Source: Ligustrum vulgare (lineage: Eukaryota > Streptophyta > Magnoliopsida > Lamiales > Oleaceae). From it: 64,000 nt of DNA. Under the pieces are notes generated by a model that was not told the origin of the DNA, searched no databases, and worked only from the letters and a program-made list of their open reading frames with translations. Location: contig OY743190.1 in the NCBI GenBank assembly GCA_963555705.1, positions 33,152,929 through 33,216,928 on the forward strand, read 5' to 3'. Below are positions 54,646 to 64,000 of the stretch, piece by piece. Both the position numbers and the translations under genes were made by a program. Every line of letters starts with the position of its first letter. Positions within the stretch are counted from its first letter, which is position 1.

Positions 54646-57314
54646 TGTAGCGACCAAGAATTTTCCACACGATTAAATAATTATTTTAAAACTTCGAAAA
54701 TCGTGTTGCTGCGATCTCGCCTATTTCTACGTTAACTTCACGACGCGTTCGTCTAGCAAAATCGAGAAATATCGAGTTAATTCAATTTTAAATTAAATTT
54801 AGAATTTCCAAAATTTTATTTCTTTATTTATTTATTTAAATTATTATTCTCAAAATCATTTTAAATTCCAAAATTTCATCTATCTCATTTTATCAGTTTC
54901 ATTCTCCCGTCCCAGTTGATTTCGCGTGCAAATTTTCCTCGAATTACGTGCAATGCTTGTCCACATTTTCACCCTACCAACCTCCACCTATCACATCAAT
55001 CCAACCTCACACCCTACCTCTACATTACCAACCCCTCCAAATCTTCGCACTTCACCAACTTCACCCACTCAATTCTTCAACCCTCTCTCACACTTTCTAC
55101 CCTCTATGTCCAAGCATCTCAAATTCTTGGATTTCCTCGACACCATTCCCCCAACTCCATTGCAGCCATCACCACCGTCTGCACTCATCGCACCACCACC
55201 ACTCACGCAACACAGCCGCCACCACCCACAGCCGCCACCACCATCCAATCGATCGAACACAACCCACTTGCAGCACCTCCATTCGCGACCACCAACACCC
55301 AGCCCCAAGCTTCAATCCATCACCCCCTCAAACTGCTAAAGCATTTCCCAAACCGTCCACCGCAACCAACACCGGGATCACCACCATCACCACCACCTCA
55401 CGACAGCCACTGCCCAAACAGCCCAGTACCAAGCCAACCCCAAATCAAACTCAAACCCAAAATCAGACCCACCCAACCATCTTCAACTCCAAACCGCCAC
55501 GACACCGCCACTCCCACGAACTTCCAAAACCGTCACCACCGCCTCTGTCCACTGCCCACCTCACAAATTGTAACCCAAAACCAAGAAGAAAACTTAACCT
55601 AAGGAGGATAAGCCCATAACCTACCTCAACCGCCGGTTTCCTCGCCGAGAAATCGCGATCTAAGCCGCGATTTAGCCTCGATTTTCACCCTGTTTTACAC
55701 CCAATGTCGAGCCCATAACCTCCCCACCATCCGCCTTCGGCGCCGCCAAGTAATGGCGGCGATTCCGCTGGACATGGCGTCTGCAGCGCGCCGTCGGAGA
55801 TGGCGTCTGTCTCTCGCCCTTCTCCTCCCTCTCGCGTCTCTGCTGAAAGTGGAAGAAGAGAGTAAAGATTTTTGATTTTAATATTTTTGATTATTCAGAA
55901 ATTGCACTTTTGTTCCCAAGCTTTTAAAGTTATTTATTCCAGCCCTTTTAGTTTTAAAACTTATCATTTCAGCCCCTTAAGTTTTTAAATGATTTTTAAT
56001 CAGCCCTTTCATTTTTAAAATCAATTATTTCAAGCCCTATAGTTTAATATTCGTTTTGAGCTTCAACTCAACTTTTGAAAAATTTACATTTTAGTCCCTC
56101 AAGTTTGAAAAGTATTCATTTTAGTCCATCAACTTTCAAATTACTCATTTTAGTCCCTCAACTTTCAAAGTATTCATTTTAGTCCCCCAACTTTCAAAAT
56201 ACCCATTTTAGTTCCTCAGCTTTCAAAGTATTCATTTTAGTCCATCAACTTTCAAATTATTCATTTTAGTCCATCAACTTTCAAAGTATTCATTTTAGTC
56301 CCTCAACTTTCAAACTGTTCATTTTAGTCCCTCAACTTTCAAAGTATTCATTTTAGTCCCTCAACTTTCAAATCATCAATTTCAGTCCCCAAATTGTAAT
56401 TTATCATTTTAACTATAAATTTCAAAAGACTAATTCGACTTAATCTTCTAATTGGCTAGACGAAGCGTACGGAGAATTAAAGAATTGAAGTTGTTTCCTG
56501 CTCAACTTTGCACTCGTCAAGTTTAAGGTAGACTTGCCTCTATTAATTGATTTAACTTATGATTGGATGTGAATGTGTATGTTATGTGACTTATGTGAAA
56601 GTCATTTTTATGAAAAGAGACGAGAATGTATTTCTTCGGAAATAATTATGTTGTTATGCTTGTCATAACTTACTTGCTTTTATGCATGAGAAAGAAAGAA
56701 GAGAATATCTTGCAAGATAAATGATGATGTTATGCATAACATACGTGCCTTAAGTGCACGAGACAAGACTACCCACACCCGATGATTTTAAAGAGCCTAT
56801 GATTTTTCAAAGAGAAACCCCGTGCTTTAATGTACAAGAAGAGACTACCCACACCCTATATTTCTAAAAAGCCTGCATTTATGTATTCAATTATATTATA
56901 GATTAATTAATTGGCGATGAGTCTATTGAGTATTTTTATAAAATGCTCATGTCTATTTTAACAACATTTGCAGATTTCGGAGAGGGTGGCAAGTGATGGA
57001 TGATTGTTGTGGCAATAGTCATTAAATGGTTGAAAGTCTTATTTTAATGATTTCCATATTTCCAAATATTGGATAATTTTGAGAATTTAAGTTATTTGAG
57101 AAATTATGACATTGTCAATTGCTTTACAATATTAATGGCTCGATTTATTATTTCGAATTGTTTCATAAATGTTTTCAATTTTATCGACCATTACAGTTTA
57201 TTTAATGTTGCCAAAAAAATGAATTTCAGTCATTTCTTCCGCTAAAATATTATTTTAAAAGTGAGATCAGATGATGACGTGGTGAACCGGGTATTTAGAA
57301 ATCGGGGAGCTACA
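54646..57314 (+). mobile_element. Solo LTR (about 2.7 kb), Ty3/gypsy-like, with AACTT target duplication
   Basis: It starts TGTAGCGACCAAGAATTT and ends ATCGGGGAGCTACA. AACTT lies on both sides (54641-54645 and 57315-57319). It is related to 7906-10180. From 54916 to 55620 it is C-rich, and all three plus frames are open for 137-228 codons as Pro/Thr/His-rich ORFs. This reflects composition, not selection. A 29-bp minisatellite (56085-56395) and a GGCTAGACGAAGCGTACGGA segment follow, as in its relative. There is no internal coding region. Confidence 0.8.
56085..56395. repeat. Minisatellite, about 10 copies of 29 bp
   Basis: Units of TCATTTTAGTCCCTCAACTT followed by TCAAAGTAT, with few differences between copies. 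They lie within the solo LTR. The DNA just upstream (55900-56080) holds older, more diverged relatives. Confidence 0.9.
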
Positions 57315-57319
57315 AACTT

Positions 57320-58160
57320 AATAAACATATTTTAAACAATAAATAAATCTGAAATAAAACTTTTTAATTCTTCAAATTCATTTGGCAGCCCGCATCACCA
57401 TTTCGCCACCATCCAATCGATCCGAGCTAGCTTGAAAAATGTTTTAAAATATATTTTCTTGGAACTTGGAGGGGCCAAAAACGTGAAAAGTATATTTTTA
57501 TTTTGATTGGTGATTCATCCGACTCAATGCAATATTTATAGATAAAAATATACGTTACAAAAGTTGAGTTGTAATGCAATTATTATTGAAACGCCGTCTA
57601 TTAATAGGATTGAAATCACTGTAGTTGAAAGTGCTGAGATTCCTCAATGATGTAATTTAAGCGTCAGATGGTTTTTATCCAAAATAAAACAATTGTAATT
57701 TGGTTTGTATTGAATAAAATTAATATAAAATTCATTCAACTCCTAGTCATTCAGTCAAATATAATTTTATCAAAAATAACTTTTTTTATGTCAAAATTCT
57801 TAATTAATCACGATCTACAAAACGAGTATAATATCGATATACTAATTATCAATCTATAAACAATTAAATATTTGACCTCAAATAAAATTTTCGTCAAAAC
57901 ATAAAATACTTTACTATTTCGATTTTCTCAAAATCATGGAAAGACACCAATGATAAAATCATTAAATAATTCTATTCATCAAAATTTTCAGGGCATTACA
58001 AACTCTCCTCCTTAAAATGAATTTCATCTTCAAAATTCGCACATAAAACTTCTTCATTCATTGTAAAATCATAACCATGCTCGACATGGGAAAATTCAAC
58101 TATTTTAAATCCTTCAGCGAAAATCATAACATAAAGCAAGATGACTTAAAATCATGCTAA
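57320..58160 (-). mobile_element. Ty3/gypsy 3' LTR end and adjoining internal sequence (minus)
   Basis: The minus strand has TTTTAAGGAGGAGAGTT (58001-58017), a polypurine tract, directly before an LTR start TGTAATGCCCTG at 58000. The same arrangement occurs at 1690-1715. Sequence on both sides is similar to 1440-1800. The solo LTR 54646-57314 abuts it on the left and may have inserted into it. Confidence 0.55.
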
Positions 58161-58310
58161 AAGAATACTTTTCATTTCATACCTTGAATCAATCGGAGAG
58201 TTCCAGCAACAGCATAGCAGCTGTAGCACACCAAAGGAAGTTTTGCTTTATACCAACTTATAAAGCTTAGATAAGATCACAAACAAGAAGACAAAGATCA
58301 TATATGGTAC

Positions 58311-59630
58311 CAGCAGCATCTTCAGCAGTGCATGAGTCCCAATATGGGCGAGAGCACTTTTGATTCGTTCATTCCCCTAGATATCATCAACATAGCGGGA
58401 AACACTTTCCCCATGCTCAAATGTTTCCACCAAAACAGCAGGATGGACCAGTGGATAAACGGGCTTGGGGAAAGAAACATCTTTCCATCTGCGAAAATTG
58501 TATATGAAGCGGCTCAAGTGGGCAACTGCTCGCGCAAGATCAACTTGAGACATCATGAAAACTGCAAACTGCTGGACACTTTCATCCAATCTCAACCAAT
58601 TCAGTGCAGGAACGTATCTAGATATTTTTGCCATAATATTAATTATCTCAAAATCCCTTTTTATTGACTCTCCAACTCCTGGGTGTCTCACCTTCACTGC
58701 AACTAGCATTGGTTTCATCTCACGACCATGATACCGAGACCGCAAAGAAGCTCAATGCACTTGAGCTATACTTCCAGATGCCACAGGTTTTTCCTCAAAA
58801 TCATCAAAAATTTCTGAAATCTTATGGTGGAAAGCTCTTTCAATTGTCTTTTTTGTGTAAGCAAAGCTATGTTCAGGTGCTTTCTTGTGAAGCTTTGAAA
58901 GTTCAGTGCACAGGTCTCTAGGAAAGAGATCTGGACGTGTGGCTGCCCACTGGCCCCATTTTATGAATGCTGGACCTGCCTTTTCTAGTGTTTGATGAAC
59001 AACCTGAAGCCATAATTTCCTGAACCGAGGTCCAAAACTATCTGCAAATGGAGCCATCATAATGCTTGGTGTGAACAGAAATGACAAATACAAAGCTCTC
59101 AGCATCAAGAAAATGCCTTCGAATATTGATAGGATCGATGATGTCAAGAAAAGATGCCCATCCTGTGCACGAGTGTATAAAGTATTCCTTGGTGTGTCTG
59201 GCACCGCTTGTGCCCAAGCTAAATGGCTTCCACATGTTAATGCAAATATACCATGAACAAGCACATAAGAATGGCCCAACGCCAAGCTAACTGCCTGAGC
59301 AATCTTGTTTATGGGAAGACGAGATTGTGATGTAAAGACCTCCATGCCAACCTCTTCCAAGCAACTTGAGCACGATGCGCTATAGTAATACTAGCTGGGA
59401 TGGCTGAATAACTCCTGATGAAACCATTGCAGAGGCCATTTCTTGTTTCACATGTAGCATTCCAAGTATGTCTCCTGCCAGGGAACATAGATTGCAAGTA
59501 TAATCTGTATTGAGGAGAAAATAACCCACGTATAAGCAAGACTCCATATTTTGACCCTTCTCTATAGATGCGACATTGGTTTGCACGCAAAAATTGTGAA
59601 ACTCTCTTAATATTCCCAAATGTCATTAAT
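58311..59630 (-). pseudogene. ABC1/UbiB-type (ADCK/ABC1K) atypical kinase gene, broken and truncated
   Basis: ABC1K proteins are kinase-like factors for quinone metabolism in plastids and mitochondria. On the minus strand an acceptor (GGTTGCAG) precedes ATG at 59626 (MTFGNIKRVSQFLR). The N-terminal part is frameshifted near 59346 after AHRAQVAWK. The next frame (59360-58752) carries GPAFIKWGQWAATRPDLFP, including the family KxGQ motif, and FEEKPVASGSIAQVH. An in-frame TGA (58752-58754) stands where the family has Arg, a CGA to TGA change. Then come MLVAVKVRHPGV (the ATP-site Lys) and DVSFPKPVYPLVHPAVLVET. A TAG follows at 58377-58379, and ALAHIGTHALLKMLL ends at a GT donor (58310). The catalytic-loop exons are missing; gypsy DNA lies beyond. 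Three lesions plus truncation make this a pseudogene. Confidence 0.85.
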
Positions 59631-60580
59631 CTGCAACCCCAAAGCAGGCAAATAGTAAACACCTAAGAAATTCTATTTTATGAATATTTGAAAGCAAAGT
59701 ATATCTGGTTCTAACCTCATTTCCATGTTTGATAGTAAAAATGTATATTAAGTAGTATTCAAAAATGATAAAGAAAGAAAATGTTTCAAATCACTTCCAA
59801 AAAAAAAATGCAAGCAACACCAAAAGATGTTTCCGTTCAAAACTCATGTCCATAAAACAGAGTATATTTATATAAGAAAATGGTGTATTTGGTAATTCAA
59901 AACCATGATCTAACAATCAAACTTTCTCATTAATAAGAGAGAAAGAAAAATATATTAAAATATCAAATGACCTTTTTATCCTTAATAAAAAAAATTGAAC
60001 CTTGTACTAAAGTAAAAAGTTTGAAGATCGAACCACTTCAACCAATAACATTATGTGTATTAAATTATCTCTAACAAATATATGTTATATTCTAAAAAAT
60101 TGTATTTTCCTTTACATAAATATAAGGTTGTAAGGAATTGAAACTTGAACATTTTAAGAACTTAACCACTTGAACCAATAACATTTTATGTAATAAATTA
60201 TATCTAACAAATATATTGTATTCTAAAAATATTTTAAATTTAATATTGCAAGGAATTGAACCTTTAACATCTCGTAAATATATAAGCAGTGATAGACACG
60301 TACAATTAGTATTGGTGGGATACGGAGATGGACATATATTTTTGAAATTTTTTTTAGTGAAGAGCCCGGAAATAAAGAAAAAAATTCAAATTCATACAAA
60401 ACATGGTACTAAATAATATGCAAACTCACCCGTATGTGTAGTTTTTTATTTTGAAAATCAAGCTTCTGTTTGGTAAATTACTTTTGTTTATAAATAAAGA
60501 ATGTGATAATTTCGAGGAAAAAAATGTGTGGTTAAAAAGTGATTTGGGAAAATGTGTGGTTAAAAAGTGATTTGGGAAAA
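59631..60580. other. Non-coding flank
   Basis: AT-rich. It could hold the 5' intron of the kinase pseudogene. GAATTGAACCTTTAACATCT-type sentences repeat at about 59990, 60130 and 60245. A GCCTCTGTTTGGTAA-family fragment at 60455-60600 contains a 28-bp tandem duplication (GTGTGGTTAAAAAGTGATTT). No supported gene. Confidence 0.4.
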
Positions 60581-60589
60581 TGTGTTATT

Positions 60590-61318
60590 TATTGCTATAA
60601 ATGAGTTTTTGTCGCTGTAGGTACCTTGTAACAGAACTCATAACGACAGGAGAACTATTTCGAGGTCTAAGTCGTTACTTTGTTCACATAACGAATTTAA
60701 AATCACTATAGTAAAAAAAAAAAAGTAGTAACGAGCTTGAAGTCGTTACTGTGTACACATAACGAGTTTCATGTCGTTATAGTTACTGCTTCAGATCTAT
60801 TTATAGCGCGGTATAAGTCGTTACTTTGTACACATAACAAGGTTTATGTCGTTACGACATATTTACAATAATGCTCTCGTCGTCCATAAATCCAAACAGT
60901 CAACAAACTCGCACAAATTTTGTCGTAATGATATTTAAGTCGTTGTAACGATTTCAAAATCATGATCATTTGATAAATCGTTCCAATGGAATAATAACGA
61001 TTTTGAGATCGTTGGATTTGAAAATAAAATTAAAACGATATATATATGTCGTTTCATTTTACATATAACGAGTTAAATAACGTTCTAATTCAGCATCTGA
61101 AAATAACATAACGACGACTATGTTGTTTCTGTACAAATTGAACGACATCAACATCGTTATAGTTGAAATGTTAACTAAAACGATATTCACATCGTTTCTT
61201 TGTAAACATAACGACATTAAAATCGTTTTGTCAAAGATCGAAAAATTATCATAACGTCTTCCGTATCGTTCTAGTGTTAAATTAATGAACTGCATCTCGT
61301 TCCGGTGTAAATTATAAC
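60590..61318. repeat. Array of about 14-16 short palindromes (AACGA...TCGTT)
   Basis: Examples are AACGAGCTTGAAGTCGTTA, AACGATTTTGAGATCGTT, AACGACATCAACATCGTTA, AACGATATTCACATCGTTT and AACGACATTAAAATCGTTT. They recur every 40-70 bp and are often separated by TGTACACAT or TGTAAACAT. Dense subterminal palindromes of this kind occur in CACTA-type DNA transposons. The left edge (complement CCTACAGCGACAAAAACTC) resembles such a terminus. No transposase is present. Confidence 0.65.
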
Positions 61319-61745
61319 TGTTGAGACCAAGCCCAAAAAGGAGTACAGTGATCCACCAGCGAAGGTCCAATAGAGGCCCAATGGACCTTGGCCCATGACT
61401 AAAGCTTAAGATGTCTTCTTGGGTACAGCACGTGAACTTCTTTAGCCTAACTGGTTTATGACTAGCCGAAGTGTTTTATGTTTAGATTGAGGACCTCCTT
61501 AATAACAGCTCGGATGAGTGATGAGACAATGGATAGAGTCAGAGATGTGACGCCGCCTTTATCAAAAAGTGACAGGCGCCCACCCCCTACCAAACGTAGC
61601 AATGATTACTGTCAAAAAGTAAGATCTGCTTCTCCAAAAGCTAGGGTAAATACACGTGTAAAGTTCGCCACGTGTCGCGATCCAAAACAACAAATTCCTC
61701 TATAAATAGAGCACTCCTCCGCTTTGTAAGAGGTGAGCAATTTGA
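61319..61745 (+). mobile_element. Probable copia 5' LTR, truncated
   Basis: It starts TGTTGAGACCAAGCCC and contains a TATA box (CTATAAATAGAGC, 61701-61713). It passes without a recognisable LTR end, primer site or gag into the protease region, so the end of the LTR and most of gag appear deleted. Confidence 0.55.
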
Positions 61746-64000
61746 TACTCTGAATTATGTTCCATCTAGTTCACTGGCCCACAAACGTAATTCTGTAGCT
61801 TTAAGCACTCTCCCCGAAACTAAAACACCGTGGATTTTTGATTCAGGTGCTTCAGATCACATGACTAATTCACATCCCCTTTTTTCGTCATATTCCCCTT
61901 GTGCTGGTAATCTTAAAGTCAAAATTGCAGATGGTACACTATCACCAGTTGCTGGAAAGGGGATGATTAAAATATCTGATCCTATTACTCTAGAGTTTGT
62001 CCTTCATGTTCCTAAATTATCATGCAATTTATTATCTATCAGTAAACTGACAAAAATATCAAATTGCTCAGCTACCTTTTTTCCCACTCATTGTATTTTG
62101 CAGGACCTATCATCGGGGAAGATGATTGGCAGTGCTAAGGAATGTGATGGACTTTACTACCTTAATGAAGCTGAAGTGAATAAAGGACATCAACTAGCTG
62201 TTTGTGATTCTGCTTCTATCCCTAGAAATAGTCAATTATTATTATTGCATTTTAGAATGGGTCATCCCAACTTTCAATATATGAGACATTTGTTTCCTTC
62301 CATTTTTTTCGAATAAAACTATCTTTGACTTTCAATGTGAATTCTGTGAACTTGCAAAACATAAACGTACATCATTCCCAACATCAAAATACCAACCCAC
62401 CAAACCATTTGTCCTAATTCACAGTGACCTGTGGGGCCCGTCTCGAAATCCAAATCGAACTCACACAAAATGGTTCATCACGTTCATTGATGACCACACT
62501 CGAGTTTGCTGGGTTTATCTATTGAAAGAAAAAAGAGAAGTTCGTAACATATTCATAGAATTTCACCAAATGATTCAAACTTAATTCCAAACACAAATTC
62601 AAGTTTTGCGAACCGACAATGGCATTGAGTACTTCAACTATACTTTGGGGAATTACCTTAAACTACATGGGATAGTTCACCAAAGTTCATGTGTTGACAC
62701 GCCCCCAACAAAACGGGGTTGCTAAGCGCAAAAATAGACATCTTCTTGAAGTAGCCCGTGCCTTGATGTTCACAACAAATATGCCAAAAACATTCTGGGG
62801 AGATGCCATTTTAACATCCACATATCTGATTAATAGAATGCCTAGCCGGATTCTCTGTTTTCAAACACCTCTCGAAAAACTTCATAAATACTTTCCTACA
62901 TCTCGCCATATATCAAATTTGTCTCTTAAGGTATTTGGGTGCACCGCGTTTGTTTATGTTCATGCCCATTCTCGGAACAAACTAGATCCTAGAGCTATTA
63001 AATGTGTCTTCATCGGATATTCCCCTACCAAGAAAGGGTACAAGTGCTATGACCCATCACAAAAAAAGGTTTTTCTTACCCACGATGTCACATTCTTTGA
63101 AAACACACCTTATTTCCAAAAAAACTTCTCTTCAGGGGGAGAATGTGGAAGAAGATCATTTTTTGGACTTCAACCTTTCTCTACTTGAACCTGCTCCAAA
63201 ACCTAAACCTGACTCGAAAGAAATTTCTAACTCTGGGAGAGATATTGAAAAGCAAAATGGCAAAGACATGATTGTTTATTCACGAAGGCCAAAATTAGGG
63301 AAGGTGGAAGACCTCACACCCGAGACTCCAAATAAATTGGACCCGATGATAGCTCCTAATATCCATGAGTCTCCTTCCAGGTCAGGTAATTCTGAGATCC
63401 CCAGTATTAATTTATCTATTGCTCTAAGAAAACAACCCCCGTCATGTACTCTTCATCCGATTTCAAAATTTGTGTCATATAATGCCCTGTCTAGTGGATT
63501 TCGTGCTTTTATTTCTAACTTTGACAACACAGAAATCCCAAAGAACATTCAGGAAGCATTGGAGTCTCCTAAATGGAGAGAGACAGTACTAGAGGAAATG
63601 TGAGCTTTGAAAAAGAATGAAACTTGGGAAGTGGTAGATTTACCCAGAGGAAAGAAACCAGTTGGGTGCAAATGGGTCTTCACCGTGAAGTATAAGACTG
63701 ATGGAACGGTGGATCAATATAAAGCACGACTTGTAGCTAAGGGGTTTACTCAAACATTTGGGATTGACTACACGGAGACGTTTGCACTGGTAGCCAAACT
63801 AAATACCATCCGAGTACTCCTGTCTCTGGCAATAAATTTAGATTGGTCTCTTCAACAACTGGATATAAAGAATGCCTTTCTAAATGGTAACCTGGATGAA
63901 GAAGTCTTTATGAAATTACCCCCGGGCTTTTGTAAAGGGGAGGAAGTAAATCAAGTGTGCAAACTCAGAAAGTCAATTTACGGACTCAAAGAATCTCCAC
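61746..64000 (+). pseudogene. Ty1/copia protease-integrase-reverse transcriptase, broken, continues past the window
   Basis: Protease: WIFDSGASDHMTNSHPLF (about 61831). The pre-integrase zinc region follows (LLLLHFRMGHPNFQYMRHLF, then CELAKHKRTSFP after a frameshift near 62315). Integrase acidic residues lie in LIHSDLWGPS, a stop interrupts at 62582, RTDNGIEYFN follows, and after another frameshift TRPQQNGVAKRKNRHLLEVA. 62691-63188 and 63004-63603 are successive frames. Reverse transcriptase begins after a TGA at 63601 with CKWVFTVKYKTDGTVDQYKA, RLVAKGFTQTFGIDYTETFA and SLQQLDIKNAFLNGNLDEEV. The window ends before YVDD. At least four lesions are visible. It is a different copia lineage from the 46.8-52.5 kb element. 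Confidence 0.9.

Noticed and set aside
54916..55619. Three overlapping Pro/Thr/His-rich ORFs of 137-228 codons as protein genes
   Set aside because: All three frames are open at once because the block is C-rich with few stop codons. It lies within a solo LTR and no frame shows a known domain.
59038..59290. Plus-strand ORFs opposite the ABC1K pseudogene
   Set aside because: They are shadow frames of the minus-strand kinase sequence.

Overview
The window looks like a repeat-rich intergenic stretch of a eudicot nuclear genome. It is strongly AT-rich and packed with nested LTR retrotransposons, MITEs and minisatellites. It carries spliceosomal gene structure (a BAHD gene with a GT-AG intron), a piece of plastid DNA and decayed host-gene copies. 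The BAHD gene resembles asterid benzenoid/phenylpropanoid acyltransferases, so an asterid is a reasonable guess, but nothing in the sequence names the species. I see no rRNA gene, no convincing tRNA gene and no CRISPR array.

Layout. 1-3.8 kb: ends of minus-oriented Ty3/gypsy elements, including one long LTR (1958-3794) with an initiator-Met primer-binding site. 4-6.6 kb: duplicated non-coding DNA and a Tc1/mariner-type MITE. 6.9-14.7 kb: an old minus-oriented gag-bearing element whose gag is split by a 2.3 kb solo LTR (7906-10180). It also holds a plastid insertion (atpI joined to ycf2, about 11.08-11.37 kb) and a second gypsy remnant (11637-14085). 14.7-21 kb: mostly non-coding with several TIR elements. 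21288-27462: a complete minus-oriented LTR element with short LTRs and a perfect 5-bp target duplication. On its opposite strand it carries an intact 145-codon ORF of unknown function and an intronless, internally deleted copy of a LOG-type (cytokinin-activating) gene.

29.6-33.9 kb holds the only host gene that looks intact: a two-exon BAHD acyltransferase of 471 residues. Its long intron has accumulated transposons, and a short hairpin MITE sits just after its stop codon. An inverted partial copy of this gene (promoter, exon 1 and most of the intron) lies at 41.66-43.66 kb. It is dead (10-bp deletion, stop at the splice junction, altered TATA box) and abuts a truncated gypsy gag. Between them are a gypsy gag relic, a copia RNase H relic, LTR-like DNA and a gypsy 5' end.

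44-46.6 kb: minisatellite DNA and a head-to-head SINE-like palindrome. 46778-52525: a nearly full-length but inactivated Ty1/copia element (minus) with two roughly 96% identical LTRs. 52.5-54.6 kb: an exon-like fragment related to phosphoglycerate kinase. 54646-57314: a second, related 2.7 kb solo LTR. 58.3-59.6 kb: a broken ABC1/UbiB-type kinase gene (minus). 60.6-61.3 kb: an array of short palindromes resembling DNA-transposon subterminal repeats. 61.3-64 kb: the start of another copia element that runs off the window.

How the parts relate: nearly everything is layered transposition. The BAHD duplication gives a clock, because two transposons in the working gene's intron are absent from the matching places in the dead copy. 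They therefore most likely inserted after the duplication. The most unusual object is the 6.2 kb LTR element carrying a host-derived LOG fragment beside an unknown ORF antisense to the element.
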